Source: Pseudomonas duriflava (GTDB lineage: Bacteria; Pseudomonadota; Gammaproteobacteria; Pseudomonadales; Pseudomonadaceae). From it: a stretch of 64,000 nt of DNA. The stretch covers positions 1 to 64,000 of the forward strand of contig NZ_VLKY01000014.1 in NCBI RefSeq assembly GCF_007830155.1, written 5' to 3'. The notes below the pieces were generated by a model, which saw nothing but the letters and a program-made list of their open reading frames with translations, was not told where the DNA came from and made no database searches. Below are positions 1 to 9,383 of the stretch, piece after piece (position 1 is the stretch's first letter; each line of letters begins with the position of its first letter). Both the position numbers and the translations under genes were made by a program.

Positions 1-1193
1 TGGCTAAAGAAAAATTTGAACGTAACAAACCGCACGTCAACGTCGGCACCATCGGCCACGTCGACCATGGTAAGACAACGCTGACCGCTGCGCTGACCAA
101 GGTTTGCGCAGAAACGTGGGGCGGCTCCGCGCGTAACTTCGATCAGATCGATAACGCACCGGAAGAAAAGGCTCGCGGTATCACCATCAACACCTCCCAT
201 GTTGAATACGATTCGCCTGTTCGTCACTATGCTCACGTTGACTGCCCGGGTCACGCTGACTACGTGAAGAACATGATTACCGGTGCTGCGCAGATGGACG
301 GCGCTATCCTGGTATGTTCCGCTGCTGACGGCCCCATGCCGCAGACGCGTGAGCACATTCTGCTGTCCCGACAGGTAGGCGTTCCTTACATTGTCGTGTT
401 CCTGAACAAGGCCGACATGGTTGATGATGCCGAGCTGCTCGAGCTGGTAGAAATGGAAGTTCGCGATCTGCTGAACACCTATGACTTCCCGGGCGATGAC
501 ACTCCGATCGTTGTTGGCTCCGCGCTGATGGCGCTGGAAGGCAAAGACGATAACGAAATCGGTGTATCGGCTGTACGTAAACTGGTAGAAACTCTGGATG
601 CTTACATTCCTGAGCCGGTTCGTGCCATTGATCAGCCGTTCCTGATGCCAATCGAAGATGTATTCTCCATCTCTGGTCGCGGTACTGTTGTGACTGGTCG
701 TGTTGAGCGCGGTATCGTTAAAGTGGGTGAGGAAGTTGAAATCGTGGGCATTCGTGCTACGACCAAGACTACCTGTACCGGCGTTGAAATGTTCCGTAAG
801 CTGCTTGACGAAGGTCGTGCTGGTGAGAACGTTGGCGCTCTGCTGCGTGGCACCAAGCGTGAAGACGTTGAGCGTGGCCAGGTTTTGGCCAAGCCGGGCA
901 CTATCAAGCCGCACACTAAGTTTGAGTGCGAAGTGTATGTGCTGTCCAAGGAAGAAGGTGGTCGTCATACCCCATTCTTCAAGGGCTACCGTCCGCAGTT
1001 CTACTTCCGTACTACGGATGTAACTGGTAACTGCGAGCTGCCGGAAGGCGTTGAGATGGTAATGCCGGGTGACAACATCAAGATGGTTGTTACCCTGATC
1101 GCTCCGATCGCCATGGAAGAAGGTCTGCGCTTCGCGATTCGTGAAGGTGGCCGTACCGTTGGTGCCGGCGTGGTTGCCAAGATCGTCGAATAA
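1..1193 (+). CDS. tuf: Elongation factor Tu (start codon cut by window edge)
   Basis: GTPase that carries aminoacyl-tRNA to the ribosomal A site in the cytoplasm. The reading frame is open from base 1: the window begins with the TG of the ATG followed by Ala-Lys-Glu-Lys-Phe, so only one base is missing and the full protein would be 397 residues, the usual size in Pseudomonas. The G1 motif GHVDHGKT is encoded near bases 55-78, NKAD near 406-417, and the beta-barrel domains 2 and 3 follow. It ends at TAA 1191-1193 with an intrinsic terminator directly after, so it is separable from the S10 operon. Pseudomonas usually has two tuf copies; this position is typical of one of them. Confidence 0.98.
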   Translation, partial: AKEKFERNKPHVNVGTIGHVDHGKTTLTAALTKVCAETWGGSARNFDQIDNAPEEKARGITINTSHVEYDSPVRHYAHVDCPGHADYVKNMITGAAQMDGAILVCSAADGPMPQTREHILLSRQVGVPYIVVFLNKADMVDDAELLELVEMEVRDLLNTYDFPGDDTPIVVGSALMALEGKDDNEIGVSAVRKLVETLDAYIPEPVRAIDQPFLMPIEDVFSISGRGTVVTGRVERGIVKVGEEVEIVGIRATTKTTCTGVEMFRKLLDEGRAGENVGALLRGTKREDVERGQVLAKPGTIKPHTKFECEVYVLSKEEGGRHTPFFKGYRPQFYFRTTDVTGNCELPEGVEMVMPGDNIKMVVTLIAPIAMEEGLRFAIREGGRTVGAGVVAKIVE

Positions 1194-1211
1194 AATCGAC
1201 GTTCGTCTAGA

Positions 1212-1234
1212 GAAGGCCCTTCGGGGCCTTTTCT
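1212..1234 (+). terminator. Intrinsic terminator after tuf
   Basis: A 7-bp GC-rich stem (AAGGCCC / GGGCCTT) closed by a TTCG tetraloop and followed by TTTTCT lies 18 bases after the tuf stop codon. It probably ends the upstream transcript before the S10 promoter. Confidence 0.85.
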
Positions 1235-1247
1235 GCTTTGTCTATTA

Positions 1248-1276
1248 TTGACACCCCTTCAGTGCGTCTATAGAAT
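1248..1276 (+). promoter_or_regulatory. sigma70-type promoter of the S10 operon
   Basis: TTGACA at 1248-1253 and TAGAAT at 1271-1276 are separated by 17 bases. The predicted start is near 1283, giving a leader of only about 50 nt before rpsJ with a small hairpin at 1292-1308. The match to consensus is read directly; activity is inferred. Confidence 0.8.
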
Positions 1277-1335
1277 TGCGCCTCCTTTTATCGGGCATAT
1301 TCTGCCTGAGGGGAAAGCTTGGAGTCTGAGGTCAA

Positions 1336-1647
1336 ATGCAAAACCAACAAATCCGTATTCGGTTGAAGGCTTTTGATCATCGCCTGATTGATCAGTCCAC
1401 CCAGGAAATCGTGGAAACCGCGAAGCGTACTGGGGCTCAGGTGCGTGGTCCGATTCCTCTGCCTACCCGCAAGGAACGTTACACAGTGCTGATTTCTCCG
1501 CACGTCAACAAGGATGCACGTGACCAGTACGAAATTCGTACTCATAAGCGTGTGCTGGATATTGTCCAGCCAACGGATAAAACCGTTGATGCGCTGATGA
1601 AGCTCGACCTTGCTGCTGGTGTAGAAGTACAAATCAGCCTCGGCTAA
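1336..1647 (+). CDS. rpsJ: 30S ribosomal protein S10 (NusE)
   Basis: Small-subunit head protein; as NusE it also joins NusB and NusG in antitermination complexes. The 103-residue product has the full family length and starts [15 protein letters not shown], with the conserved GPIPLPT segment near residues 38-44 in the loop that contacts 16S rRNA. First gene of the S10 operon, directly behind a near-consensus promoter and a short leader. Unusually for this run, an 83-base gap separates it from rplC; the gap can fold weakly (a CGGG/CCCG hairpin near 1695-1710) but holds no gene. Confidence 0.98.
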   Translation: MQNQQIRIRLKAFDHRLIDQSTQEIVETAKRTGAQVRGPIPLPTRKERYTVLISPHVNKDARDQYEIRTHKRVLDIVQPTDKTVDALMKLDLAAGVEVQISLG

Positions 1648-1730
1648 GACCTTTGTGTTTTAGTCGTGTAACGCTCTGAAATGGGCGGCCATAGCGGGTG
1701 AAAGCCCCGTACACTCAAGAGGTTTATATA

Positions 1731-2366
1731 ATGACTATTGGTGTAGTCGGTCGTAAATGCGGCATGACCCGCGTTTTCACCGAGGAAGGCGTTTCCGTTC
1801 CGGTCACAGTCATCGAGATTGAGCCGAATCGTGTAACCCAAATGAAAGTAGAAGATACTGATGGCTACCGTGCTGTGCAGGTTACAGTTGGTGAGCGTCG
1901 TGCTTCTCGTGTAAGCAAGGCTCAGGCAGGTCATTTTGCCAAAGCGAGCGTTGCTGCTGGTCGTAGCGTGCTTGAGTTCCGTCTTGAAGAAGGCGAGTAC
2001 AGCACTGGCGATCAGATTACGGTTGATATTTTCCAGGCGGGACAGTTGGTCGACGTGACTGGCCAGTCCAAAGGTAAAGGCTATGCCGGTACCATTAAGC
2101 GCTGGAACTTCCGTGGTCAAGATAATACTCACGGTAACTCCGTTTCTCACCGCGCACCTGGCTCCATCGGCCAGTGCCAGACTCCTGGCCGAGTGTTCAA
2201 GGGCAAGAAAATGTCCGGTCACATGGGTGCTGAGCGTGTAACTGTGCAGTCCCTTGAAATTGTCCGTGTTGATGCTGAACGCAACTTGTTGCTAGTTAAG
2301 GGTGCCATTCCTGGTGCTCCTGGCGGTGACGTGGTTGTTCGTCCTGCAGCCAAAGCTCGCGGTTAA
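1731..2366 (+). CDS. rplC: 50S ribosomal protein L3
   Basis: Early-assembly large-subunit protein that binds 23S rRNA domain VI close to the peptidyl transferase centre. I place the start at ATG 1731 ([16 protein letters not shown]), because AAGAGG lies ahead of it and the protein is then 211 residues, the normal length; an in-frame ATG 33 bases upstream would add a non-conserved extension. The tentacle segment with [13 protein letters not shown] is near residues 132-144; its Gln is the residue methylated by PrmB in relatives. Followed by rplD after 14 bases. Confidence 0.97.
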   Translation: MTIGVVGRKCGMTRVFTEEGVSVPVTVIEIEPNRVTQMKVEDTDGYRAVQVTVGERRASRVSKAQAGHFAKASVAAGRSVLEFRLEEGEYSTGDQITVDIFQAGQLVDVTGQSKGKGYAGTIKRWNFRGQDNTHGNSVSHRAPGSIGQCQTPGRVFKGKKMSGHMGAERVTVQSLEIVRVDAERNLLLVKGAIPGAPGGDVVVRPAAKARG

Positions 2367-2380
2367 AAGGGGAACGGAAC

Positions 2381-2983
2381 ATGCAACTTAATGTAAATGG
2401 CTCTCAGGCTATTGAAGTCTCTGAGCGCGCTTTCGGTGGCGAGTTTAACGAAACCCTAGTTCATCAAGCTGTGGTTGCTTACATGGCTGGTGGTCGTCAG
2501 GGTACTCGTGCTCAAAAGACTCGCTCCGAAGTTTCTGGTGGTGGCAAGAAGCCCTGGCGTCAAAAAGGTAGCGGCCGTGCTCGTGCCGGTACTATCCGTA
2601 GCCCTATCTGGCGTGGCGGTGGTACTACCTTTGCGGCCAAACCGCAGAATCATGAGCAAAAGCTCAATAAAAAGATGTACCGCGCCGCTCTGCGTTCTAT
2701 TTTGGCTGAGCTGGTACGTCTGGATCGTCTGGTCGTAGTGGATGAGTTTTCTATCGATGCCCCTAAGACCAAAGGGTTAGTAAGCAAGCTTGATGGCCTT
2801 GGCCTGAAAGATGTCCTGATCGTAACTGATAATGTCGATCAGAACCTTTACTTGGCTGCCCGCAACCTGCCTTTTGTTGACGTGCGTGATGTGCAGGGTT
2901 CTGACCCTGTCAGCTTGATCGCCTACGACAAAGTGCTGGTCACAGTGTCTGCCGTGAAGAAATTCGAGGAGCTGCTGGGATGA
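2381..2983 (+). CDS. rplD: 50S ribosomal protein L4
   Basis: Large-subunit protein with a globular body and a long basic loop (about residues 40-95, containing [19 protein letters not shown]) that reaches the exit tunnel. Length is 200 residues, as in Pseudomonas. In E. coli L4 is the autogenous repressor of the S10 operon; whether it acts on the short leader here cannot be told from sequence. The stop codon overlaps the rplW start by four bases (ATGA), which indicates translational coupling. Confidence 0.97.
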   Translation: MQLNVNGSQAIEVSERAFGGEFNETLVHQAVVAYMAGGRQGTRAQKTRSEVSGGGKKPWRQKGSGRARAGTIRSPIWRGGGTTFAAKPQNHEQKLNKKMYRAALRSILAELVRLDRLVVVDEFSIDAPKTKGLVSKLDGLGLKDVLIVTDNVDQNLYLAARNLPFVDVRDVQGSDPVSLIAYDKVLVTVSAVKKFEELLG

Positions 2984-3279
2984 ACCAGGAACGTGTATTC
3001 AAGGTACTGCTTGGTCCGCACATCTCCGAGAAGGCTACTGTGCTGGCGGAAAGTCAAAAGCAGTTCATCTTTAAGGTTGCAACTGATGCAACCAAGCTGG
3101 AAATCAAAAAAGCTGTCGAACAGCTGTTCGACGTAAAAGTGCGTAGCGTAAGTACTCTGAATGTAAAGGGTAAGACGAAGCGTACTGCGCGTGGTCTGGG
3201 CAAGCGTAACGACTGGAAAAAAGCATATGTTGCTCTCCAGCCGGGCCAGGATCTCGATTTCTCCAGCAATGCTGAGTAA
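2980..3279 (+). CDS. rplW: 50S ribosomal protein L23
   Basis: Binds 23S rRNA domain III at the rim of the polypeptide exit, where it docks signal recognition particle and trigger factor. The 99-residue product begins [19 protein letters not shown] and carries the family's basic extended loop with [19 protein letters not shown] near residues 61-80. It overlaps rplD by four bases and is followed 13 bases later by rplB, so the three are certainly co-transcribed. Confidence 0.97.
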   Translation: MNQERVFKVLLGPHISEKATVLAESQKQFIFKVATDATKLEIKKAVEQLFDVKVRSVSTLNVKGKTKRTARGLGKRNDWKKAYVALQPGQDLDFSSNAE

Positions 3280-3292
3280 GTAAGGGGGCATC

Positions 3293-4114
3293 ATGGCAAT
3301 CGTTAAATGCAAGCCGACCTCCGCTGGCCGCCGTTTTGTGGTCAAGGTTGTCAATGCTGAACTGCACAAGGGCGCTCCGTATGCTCCTCTTGTAGAGAAG
3401 CAGGGTAAGTCTGGCGGCCGTAACAACAACGGTCGTATTACCACTCGTCACAAAGGCGGTGGTCATAAGCAGCATTATCGCCTAGTTGATTTCCGTCGCG
3501 ACAAAGATGGAATCCCGGCTGTAGTAGAGCGTGTTGAGTACGATCCAAACCGTACTGCTCACATTGCTCTTCTTAAATATGCTGACGGTGAGCGTCGTTA
3601 TATTATTGCGCCGAAAGGTGTAAGTGCTGGTGATCAGCTGATTTCAGGTGCTGGTGCGCCGATTAAAGCAGGTAACAGCTTGCCGCTGCGCAACATTCCT
3701 GTTGGTAGTACTGTGCATGGTATCGAGCTGAAGCCTGGTAAAGGTGCTCAGATCGCTCGTTCTGCTGGTGCTTCTGCTCAATTGGTTGCTCGTGAGGGTG
3801 CCTATGTTACTTTGCGTCTCCGTTCCGGCGAGATGCGTAAAGTGCTAAGCGAATGCCGAGCTACATTGGGTGAAGTTTCCAATGCCGAGCATAGCCTGCG
3901 CTCCTTGGGTAAAGCAGGTGCTAAGCGCTGGCGTGGCATTCGTCCCACCGTTCGCGGTGTGGCAATGAACCCTGTTGACCACCCGCATGGTGGTGGTGAG
4001 GGTCGTACCTCCGGTGGCCGTCATCCAGTGTCTCCATGGGGCTTCCCGACCAAGGGTGCGAAGACCCGTGCGAATAAGCGCACTGACAAGATGATCGTCC
4101 GTCGCCGCAAGTAA
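3293..4114 (+). CDS. rplB: 50S ribosomal protein L2
   Basis: Highly conserved large-subunit protein needed for subunit association and peptidyl transferase activity. The 273-residue length is standard. The N-terminal OB-like and central SH3-like RNA-binding folds precede a C-terminal tail with the hallmark [13 protein letters not shown] near residues 224-236, which includes the conserved histidine near the catalytic centre. Preceded by a strong AAGGGGGC ribosome binding site and followed after 18 bases by rpsS. Confidence 0.98.
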   Translation: MAIVKCKPTSAGRRFVVKVVNAELHKGAPYAPLVEKQGKSGGRNNNGRITTRHKGGGHKQHYRLVDFRRDKDGIPAVVERVEYDPNRTAHIALLKYADGERRYIIAPKGVSAGDQLISGAGAPIKAGNSLPLRNIPVGSTVHGIELKPGKGAQIARSAGASAQLVAREGAYVTLRLRSGEMRKVLSECRATLGEVSNAEHSLRSLGKAGAKRWRGIRPTVRGVAMNPVDHPHGGGEGRTSGGRHPVSPWGFPTKGAKTRANKRTDKMIVRRRK

Positions 4115-4132
4115 TGAATTGAGGATACGACT

Positions 4133-4408
4133 GTGCCACGTTCTCTTAAAAAAGGTCCTTTTATCGATCTTCACCTACTGAAGAAGATCGAAGTTGCGGT
4201 AGAGAAAAACGATCGTAAGCCAATTAAAACTTGGTCTCGTCGTTCAATGATTCTGCCGCAAATGGTTGGTTTGACCATTGCTGTACATAACGGCCGTCAA
4301 CATGTCCCGGTGCTTGTAAACGAAGACATGGTTGGCCATAAACTCGGCGAGTTTGCTGCTACCCGCACGTATCGCGGTCATGTGGCTGACAAAAAAGCCA
4401 AGCGTTAA
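4133..4408 (+). CDS. rpsS: 30S ribosomal protein S19
   Basis: Head protein of the small subunit that forms a complex with S13 near the decoding site. The start is GTG at 4133 ([18 protein letters not shown] follows), placed behind GAGGATAC; the 91-residue product has the usual Pseudomonas length. The C-terminal segment [12 protein letters not shown] is typical of the family. It lies between rplB and rplV in standard S10-operon order. Confidence 0.97.
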   Translation: MPRSLKKGPFIDLHLLKKIEVAVEKNDRKPIKTWSRRSMILPQMVGLTIAVHNGRQHVPVLVNEDMVGHKLGEFAATRTYRGHVADKKAKR

Positions 4409-4421
4409 GGGGTAAGGAAAG

Positions 4422-4754
4422 ATGGAAGTAGCCGCTAAGCTGTCGGGCGCTCGAATCTCCGCCCAGAAAGCCCGCTTGGTCGCCGACCAAATTCGCGGGA
4501 AGAAGGTGGGCGAAGCGCTCAACCTCCTGGCTTTCAGCAGTAAGAAAGCTGCCGAGATTATGAAAAAAGTGCTCGAGTCGGCTGTTGCTAACGCCGAGCA
4601 CAACGAAGGCGCTGACGTGGATGATTTAAAAGTCTCCACTGTATTCGTCAACGAAGGGCGTTCGCTGAAGCGCATCATGCCGCGCGCCAAAGGTCGTGCT
4701 GATCGCATCGTGAAGCGGTCTTGCCATATCACGGTCAAGGTTGCGGACAAGTAA
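4422..4754 (+). CDS. rplV: 50S ribosomal protein L22
   Basis: Contacts all 23S rRNA domains; its long beta hairpin (about residues 78-100, with [16 protein letters not shown]) lines the exit tunnel and is where macrolide-resistance changes occur in other bacteria. The protein is 110 residues, starting [19 protein letters not shown] behind GGGGTAAGG. No resistance-type deletion or insertion in the hairpin is obvious. rpsC follows after 13 bases. Confidence 0.97.
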
Positions 4755-4767
4755 CGGAGTCGATCAG

Positions 4768-5454
4768 ATGGGTCAGAAAGTACATCCCAATGGCATTCGC
4801 CTGGGTATCGTCAAGGAGCACACTTCCGTTTGGTATGCAGATAAGCGCACATACGCTGATTATCTGCTTGCCGATCTGAAGGTTCGTGCATATCTCCAAG
4901 ACAAACTAAAAAGCGCGTCCGTAAGCCGTATCGATATTCATCGTCCGGCTCAAACTGCACGCATCACTATTCACACTGCTCGCCCCGGTATTGTTATCGG
5001 CAAGAAAGGTGAGGATGTTGAAAAGCTGCGTCAGGACCTGACCAAGCAAATGGGTGTGCCAGTGCACATCAACATCGAAGAGATCCGTAAGCCGGAGCTC
5101 GACGGTGCGCTAGTTGCGCAAAGCGTAGCTCAGCAGCTCGAGCGTCGTGTAATGTTCCGTCGCGCTATGAAGCGTGCCGTGCAAAGTGCGATGCGTCTTG
5201 GCGCTAAAGGCATCAAGATTCAGGTGAGTGGTCGTCTTGGTGGGGCAGAAATTGCTCGTACCGAGTGGTATCGGGAAGGTCGTGTGCCTTTGCATACTCT
5301 TCGTGCTGATATCGACTACGCAACTGCGGAAGCTCATACCACTTATGGTGTGATTGGTGTAAAGGTGTGGATCTTCAAGGGCGAGGTCATTGGTGGCCGC
5401 CAGGAAGAGCTTAAGCCTGTAGCGCCAGCTCCGCGCAAAAAAGCTGCTAAGTAA
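4768..5454 (+). CDS. rpsC: 30S ribosomal protein S3
   Basis: Forms part of the mRNA entry channel and helicase centre with S4 and S5. The start is ATG 4768 ([13 protein letters not shown]) preceded by GGAG; it gives 228 residues, the size in P. aeruginosa. The reading frame extends 27 bases further upstream into rplV but without conservation. A KH type-2 domain spans roughly residues 40-110 with the GxxG-type segment VIGKKGED near 79-86, followed by the conserved C-terminal domain and a short Ala/Lys tail. Confidence 0.97.
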   Translation: MGQKVHPNGIRLGIVKEHTSVWYADKRTYADYLLADLKVRAYLQDKLKSASVSRIDIHRPAQTARITIHTARPGIVIGKKGEDVEKLRQDLTKQMGVPVHINIEEIRKPELDGALVAQSVAQQLERRVMFRRAMKRAVQSAMRLGAKGIKIQVSGRLGGAEIARTEWYREGRVPLHTLRADIDYATAEAHTTYGVIGVKVWIFKGEVIGGRQEELKPVAPAPRKKAAK

Positions 5455-5466
5455 GGGGTACGCATC

Positions 5467-5880
5467 ATGCTGCAACCTAAGCGTACGAAATTCCGCAAGC
5501 AGATGACTGGCCACAACCGTGGCTTGGCTCATCGCGGTAGTAAAGTAAGTTTTGGCGAATATGCACTAAAAGCTGTTAGCCGTGGCCGTCTTACTGCTCG
5601 CCAGATCGAAGCGGCTCGTCGTGCCTTGACTCGTCACGTTAAGCGTGGCGGTAAAATCTGGATTCGCGTTTTTCCTGACAAGCCTGTAACCAAAAAGCCG
5701 CTTGAAGTGCGGATGGGTAAAGGTAAGGGTAGCGTGGAGTACTGGGTAGCCCAGATCCAGCCGGGCAAGGTGCTGTACGAGATCGAGGGCGTTTCTGAAG
5801 TGTTGGCTCGCGAAGCTTTTGCTCTTGCTGCTGCCAAGCTTCCACTTGAAACCTCCTTTGTTAAGCGGACGGTGATGTAA
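5467..5880 (+). CDS. rplP: 50S ribosomal protein L16
   Basis: Organises the A-site tRNA binding region of the large subunit. The product is 137 residues and begins [19 protein letters not shown]; the conserved basic segments and the Arg that is hydroxylated by RoxA/YcfD-type enzymes (in the [11 protein letters not shown] neighbourhood, near residue 82) are present. The last base of its TAA stop is the first base of the rpmC ATG, so translation is tightly coupled. Confidence 0.97.
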   Translation: MLQPKRTKFRKQMTGHNRGLAHRGSKVSFGEYALKAVSRGRLTARQIEAARRALTRHVKRGGKIWIRVFPDKPVTKKPLEVRMGKGKGSVEYWVAQIQPGKVLYEIEGVSEVLAREAFALAAAKLPLETSFVKRTVM

Positions 5881-6071
5881 TGAAAGCGCAAGAATTACGT
5901 GAGAAATCCGTCGAGGAGCTGAACGAGCAGCTTCTCAGCCTGCTGCGTGACCAGTTCAATCTGCGTATGCAGAAAGCAACTGGCCAACTGGGGCAGTCTC
6001 ACATGCTCTCGCAAGTGAAGCGCGACATTGCTCGTGTCAAGACTGTGCTGAACCAGCAAGCAGGTAAGTGA
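5880..6071 (+). CDS. rpmC: 50S ribosomal protein L29
   Basis: Small two-helix protein beside L23 at the exit tunnel rim, part of the docking site for SRP and trigger factor. The 63-residue sequence [18 protein letters not shown], followed by a long amphipathic helix ending [16 protein letters not shown], matches the family exactly. It overlaps rplP by one base and ends three bases before the rpsQ start. Confidence 0.96.
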   Translation: MKAQELREKSVEELNEQLLSLLRDQFNLRMQKATGQLGQSHMLSQVKRDIARVKTVLNQQAGK

Positions 6072-6073
6072 TC

Positions 6074-6340
6074 ATGGCTGAAGCTGAAAAGACCGTCCGT
6101 ACGCTGACCGGCCGAGTGGTCAGTGACAAAATGGACAAAACCATCACCGTTCTGATTGAGCGTCGCGTAAAGCACCCGATCTACGGTAAATACGTCAAGC
6201 GTTCCACCAAGCTGCACGCTCACGACGAAAACAATCAGTGCCGCGCTGGTGACCTGGTCACTATTCGCGAAACACGCCCGCTGGCAAAGACCAAGGCGTG
6301 GACCCTGGTTGATGTCGTCGAGCGCGCCGTACAAGTGTAA
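6074..6340 (+). CDS. rpsQ: 30S ribosomal protein S17
   Basis: Primary 16S rRNA-binding protein of the small-subunit body with an OB fold. I chose ATG 6074 ([17 protein letters not shown]), which gives 88 residues as in Pseudomonas, over the in-frame GTG two codons upstream. The motif [20 protein letters not shown] near residues 33-52 is the family signature. Co-transcribed between rpmC and rplN. Confidence 0.96.
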   Translation: MAEAEKTVRTLTGRVVSDKMDKTITVLIERRVKHPIYGKYVKRSTKLHAHDENNQCRAGDLVTIRETRPLAKTKAWTLVDVVERAVQV

Positions 6341-6352
6341 GGGTGAAGAGCC

Positions 6353-6721
6353 ATGATTCAGACTCAATCCATGCTCGATGTGGCCGATAATAGCGGCGCT
6401 CGTCGTGTTATGTGCATCAAGGTGCTGGGTGGTTCGCATCGCCGCTACGCGGGTATTGGCGATATCATCAAGGTCACCGTGAAAGAAGCCATTCCTCGCG
6501 GAAAGGTTAAAAAAGGTCAGGTGATGACGGCTGTTGTGGTTCGTACTAAGCACGGTGTGCGTCGTACAGATGGCTCCATCATTCGCTTCGACGGTAACGC
6601 TGCGGTACTGCTAAATAACAAGCAGGAGCCAATCGGTACCCGTATCTTTGGGCCGGTGACGCGTGAACTTCGCTCTGAGAAGTTCATGAAGATCGTCTCC
6701 CTTGCCCCCGAAGTGTTGTAA
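6353..6721 (+). CDS. rplN: 50S ribosomal protein L14
   Basis: Binds 23S rRNA and forms intersubunit bridges; it is also the docking site of the silencing factor RsfS. The 122-residue beta-barrel protein starts [18 protein letters not shown] and carries the conserved GxRRADGSxIRFDxNAAVL-type stretch near residues 66-85. First gene of the classical spc operon, although only 12 bases separate it from rpsQ and no promoter or terminator lies between, so S10 and spc genes appear continuous here. Confidence 0.97.
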   Translation: MIQTQSMLDVADNSGARRVMCIKVLGGSHRRYAGIGDIIKVTVKEAIPRGKVKKGQVMTAVVVRTKHGVRRTDGSIIRFDGNAAVLLNNKQEPIGTRIFGPVTRELRSEKFMKIVSLAPEVL

Positions 6722-6733
6722 GGAGTAGCCGTC

Positions 6734-7048
6734 ATGCAAAAAATTCGTCGTGACGATGAAGTAATCGTCATTGCCGGCAAAGACAAAGGTAAGCGTGGCA
6801 AAGTGCTAAAGGTGCTTGCTGATGACCGCTTGGTCATTGGTGGGGTAAACCTTGTTAAGCGCCACACCAAGCCGAATCCGATGCTGGGCGCACAGGGTGG
6901 CATTGTTGAGAAGGAAGCTCCTCTGCATGTCTCCAACGTTGCTATCTTCAATCCAGAAACCAACAAGGCAGACCGTGTTGGCTTTAAGGTGGAAGACGGT
7001 AAGAAAATCCGTATCTTCAAGTCGAACCAAAAAGCGGTTCAGGCTTGA
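6734..7048 (+). CDS. rplX: 50S ribosomal protein L24
   Basis: Assembly initiator that binds the 5' end of 23S rRNA and later sits near the tunnel exit. The 104-residue sequence has an N-terminal KOW motif ([17 protein letters not shown], residues 7-23) and the RHTKPNP segment near residues 45-51. Start ATG 6734 follows AAGGAG. It is separated from rplE by 19 bases. Confidence 0.96.
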   Translation: MQKIRRDDEVIVIAGKDKGKRGKVLKVLADDRLVIGGVNLVKRHTKPNPMLGAQGGIVEKEAPLHVSNVAIFNPETNKADRVGFKVEDGKKIRIFKSNQKAVQA

Positions 7049-7067
7049 GGTTGCTAGGTAGATCACC

Positions 7068-7607
7068 ATGGCACGATTGAAAGAAATCTATCGGAAGGAA
7101 ATTGCGCCCAAGCTGAAAGAGCAGCTTCAGCTGGCTAACGTGATGGAAGTTCCGCGTATCACCAAGATCACCCTAAATATGGGTATTGGCGAAGCCGTTG
7201 GCGATAAGAAAATTATCGAAAACGCATTAGCTGATCTTGAGAAAATTGCTGGTCAAAAGCCCGTAGTAACATATGCGCGCAAGTCGATCGCGGGTTTCAA
7301 AATCCGTGAAGGTTGGCCGATTGGTGTGAAGGTAACTCTGCGTAAAGACCGTATGTATGAGTTTCTGGATCGCCTCTTGTCTATCTCCTTGCCGCGTGTT
7401 CGTGACTTCCGGGGCTTGAATGGCAAGTCCTTTGATGGTCGTGGCAACTATAGTATGGGTGTTAAAGAGCAGATTATTTTCCCGGAAATCGATTACGACA
7501 AAATCGATGCTCTCCGTGGTATGGATATCACTCTGACAACAACTGCTCGTACGGACGAGGAAGGTCGTGCACTGTTGCGTGCATTTAACTTCCCGTTCCG
7601 TAATTGA
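7068..7607 (+). CDS. rplE: 50S ribosomal protein L5
   Basis: Binds 5S rRNA and contacts P-site tRNA as part of the central protuberance. Full-length at 179 residues ([19 protein letters not shown]), with the conserved [11 protein letters not shown] segment near residues 34-44 and a C-terminal [14 protein letters not shown] close. In E. coli the S8 repressor site lies at the start of this gene; no judgement on that is possible here. Next gene is rpsN after 12 bases. Confidence 0.97.
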   Translation: MARLKEIYRKEIAPKLKEQLQLANVMEVPRITKITLNMGIGEAVGDKKIIENALADLEKIAGQKPVVTYARKSIAGFKIREGWPIGVKVTLRKDRMYEFLDRLLSISLPRVRDFRGLNGKSFDGRGNYSMGVKEQIIFPEIDYDKIDALRGMDITLTTTARTDEEGRALLRAFNFPFRN

Positions 7608-7619
7608 TAGGAGTTTCAG

Positions 7620-7925
7620 ATGGCTAAGCAGAGTATGAAAAACCGTGAGCTGAAGCGTCAGCAAACGGTTGCTAAGTACGCACAAAAGCGTGCTGAGCTG
7701 AAAGCGACTATTGCTAATCCGAATACGGCTCCAGAAGAGCGTTGGGCTGCACAGGTTGCTTTGCAAAAGCAGCCTCGTGACGCTAGTGCTAGCCGTTTGC
7801 GTAATCGTTGCCGACTGACCGGTCGTCCACACGGTGTATACCGTAAGTTCGGTTTGTCGCGTATCATGTTGCGCGAAGCTGCAATGCGTGGTGATGTTCC
7901 TGGCTTGGTAAAGGCCAGCTGGTAA
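7620..7925 (+). CDS. rpsN: 30S ribosomal protein S14 (zinc-independent form)
   Basis: Small-subunit head protein beside S3 and S10. The 101-residue length and the absence of paired CxxC motifs identify the long C-minus form that needs no zinc; the core [21 protein letters not shown] lies near residues 60-80 (only one Cys). Preceded by GGAG. Unlike the rest of the operon it is followed by a strong intrinsic terminator and a 156-base gap before rpsH. Confidence 0.97.
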   Translation: MAKQSMKNRELKRQQTVAKYAQKRAELKATIANPNTAPEERWAAQVALQKQPRDASASRLRNRCRLTGRPHGVYRKFGLSRIMLREAAMRGDVPGLVKASW

Positions 7926-7951
7926 TAGCCTCGCATGATAAGCGGTTAAAG

Positions 7952-7984
7952 AATCAAGCCCCTCATGGGGCTTGATTTGTTTTT
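7952..7984 (+). terminator. Intrinsic terminator inside the spc operon (after rpsN)
   Basis: An 11-bp perfect stem (AATCAAGCCCC / GGGGCTTGATT) with TCAT loop is followed by TGTTTTT. By shape this is a strong Rho-independent terminator, 26 bases after the rpsN stop. It should cut or attenuate transcription from the S10 promoter before rpsH. Confidence 0.85.
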
Positions 7985-8000
7985 ATTTGGCTATTAGAAT
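7972..8000 (+). promoter_or_regulatory. Promoter candidate for rpsH and downstream spc genes
   Basis: TTGATT at 7972-7977 and TAGAAT at 7995-8000 have an exact 17-base spacing. The -35 box is built from the 3' arm of the preceding terminator, so termination and re-initiation are fused. A start near 8007 would give a 75-nt leader with an 8-bp stem-loop at 8010-8034. Confidence 0.55.
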
Positions 8001-8009
8001 GGTCGGCTC

Positions 8010-8034
8010 GCCCGAGTCAGCGTCTAGGCTGGGC
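8010..8034 (+). promoter_or_regulatory. Stem-loop at the 5' end of the rpsH leader
   Basis: GCCC-G-AGTC pairs with GGCT-GGGC across an eight-base loop, with one bulged G and one G-U pair. Its position right after the predicted transcription start suggests an RNA structure, possibly a ribosomal-protein binding site or simple 5' protection. The fold is seen; the role is a guess. Confidence 0.35.
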
Positions 8035-8081
8035 GGTTTCAGAGCTATAGGCTCATATATGCATTTAGGAGCTACAAGCCC

Positions 8082-8474
8082 ATGAGTATGCAGGACCCGT
8101 TAGCAGATATGCTAACTCGTATCCGTAATGCCCAGATGGCTGAAAAGTCCGTCGTAAGCATGCCATCTTCCAAGTTAAAGGTGGCAGTTGCCAAAGTCCT
8201 AAAGGATGAAGGCTATATTGCGGGTTTTCAGGTCAGTGCGGAAATCAAGCCGCTGCTGTCTATCGAGCTGAAGTATTTTGAAGGCAAGCCTGTCATCGAA
8301 GAACTGAAGCGTACTAGTCGTCCTGGTCTTCGCCAGTACAAATCTGTTGACCAGTTGCCAAAAGTACGTGGCGGCTTGGGCGTGTCGATCGTTTCCACCA
8401 ACAAGGGTGTGATGACGGATCGCGCGGCTCGTGCTGCAGGTGTTGGCGGCGAAGTGCTCTGCACTGTTTTCTAA
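8082..8474 (+). CDS. rpsH: 30S ribosomal protein S8
   Basis: Primary 16S rRNA-binding protein of the platform and, in E. coli, the autogenous repressor of the spc operon. The 130-residue product starts [18 protein letters not shown] and ends with the conserved [19 protein letters not shown] segment. It lies after an internal terminator and candidate promoter, so its expression here may be set separately from the upstream spc genes. rplF follows after 11 bases. Confidence 0.97.
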   Translation: MSMQDPLADMLTRIRNAQMAEKSVVSMPSSKLKVAVAKVLKDEGYIAGFQVSAEIKPLLSIELKYFEGKPVIEELKRTSRPGLRQYKSVDQLPKVRGGLGVSIVSTNKGVMTDRAARAAGVGGEVLCTVF

Positions 8475-8485
8475 GGGGAAAAAGC

Positions 8486-9019
8486 ATGTCTCGTGTTGCT
8501 AAGAACCCTGTGAAGCTGCCTGCAGGCGTAGAAATTAACCTGGCCGGTCAACAGCTTTCTATTAAAGGTACTAAAGGCTCTCTTGAGCTTAAAGTTCATC
8601 CCTCCGTTGAGATTTCTCAGGAGTCGGGTGAGCTGCGATTTGCTGCTCGTAATGGCGATCAGCAGACGCGCGCAATGGCGGGTACAACTCGCGCGCTGGT
8701 TAATAACATGGTTATTGGTGTTAGCCAGGGTTTCGAGCGTAAGCTGCAACTGGTCGGCGTGGGTTATAAGGCACAGGCTAAAGGTCAAGTGCTTTCATTG
8801 TCCCTCGGCTTCTCTCATCCGGTCGATTATGAGCTTCCTCAAGGCATTACTGCCGAGACTCCTAGCCAGACTGATATCTTGATTAAAGGTATCGATAAGC
8901 AGCTAGTAGGTCAGGTGGCAGCCGAAATTCGTGATTTCCGTCCGCCAGAGCCTTATAAAGGTAAAGGTGTTCGGTATTCCGATGAAGTCGTTCGCCGTAA
9001 AGAAGCCAAGAAAAAGTAG
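8486..9019 (+). CDS. rplF: 50S ribosomal protein L6
   Basis: Two-domain protein that binds helix 97 near the sarcin-ricin loop and the factor-binding site. Full length at 177 residues ([17 protein letters not shown]); the C-terminal signature [16 protein letters not shown] is near residues 154-169. Preceded by AAGGGGAAA. No truncation of the C-terminal tail, a site of aminoglycoside-tolerance changes in other bacteria. Confidence 0.97.
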   Translation: MSRVAKNPVKLPAGVEINLAGQQLSIKGTKGSLELKVHPSVEISQESGELRFAARNGDQQTRAMAGTTRALVNNMVIGVSQGFERKLQLVGVGYKAQAKGQVLSLSLGFSHPVDYELPQGITAETPSQTDILIKGIDKQLVGQVAAEIRDFRPPEPYKGKGVRYSDEVVRRKEAKKK

Positions 9020-9029
9020 GGCATAGCAA

Positions 9030-9380
9030 ATGAGCGTCAAGAAAGAAACTCGACTGCGTCGCGCTCGCAAGGCACGCTTGAGAATGCGCGAGCTGGAAGT
9101 AGTGCGTCTATGTATATACCGCTCTTCTCAGCACATCTATGCCCAGGTCATCGCGGCCGACGGCAGCAAAGTTTTGGCCAGTGCCTCGACTTTGGACAAA
9201 GACCTACGCGAAGGCGCTACCAGCAATATCGAGGCGGCTCAAAAAGTCGGCAAGCTGGTTGCTGAGCGTGCCAAAGCGGCTGGCGTTACTCAGGTAGCGT
9301 TTGATCGTTCTGGCTTTAAATACCATGGCCGCGTGAAGGCGTTGGCTGATGCCGCACGTGAAAGCGGACTGGAGTTCTAA
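9030..9380 (+). CDS. rplR: 50S ribosomal protein L18
   Basis: Carries 5S rRNA into the central protuberance together with L5. The 116-residue protein has a basic N-terminal tail ([18 protein letters not shown]) and the conserved core ending [20 protein letters not shown]. It starts 10 bases after rplF and ends three bases before rpsE, in standard spc order. Confidence 0.97.
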   Translation: MSVKKETRLRRARKARLRMRELEVVRLCIYRSSQHIYAQVIAADGSKVLASASTLDKDLREGATSNIEAAQKVGKLVAERAKAAGVTQVAFDRSGFKYHGRVKALADAARESGLEF

Positions 9381-9383
9381 GTC

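Noticed and set aside
1-263. Apparent internal start of tuf at 264 suggesting a truncated EF-Tu.
   Set aside because: The frame is open from base 1 with the normal EF-Tu N-terminus; only the A of the start codon is outside the window.
1644-2222. Long minus-strand ORFs opposite ribosomal protein genes (here and throughout the first 15 kb).
   Set aside because: They are shadows of strongly codon-biased genes, with no conserved domains and no ribosome binding sites.
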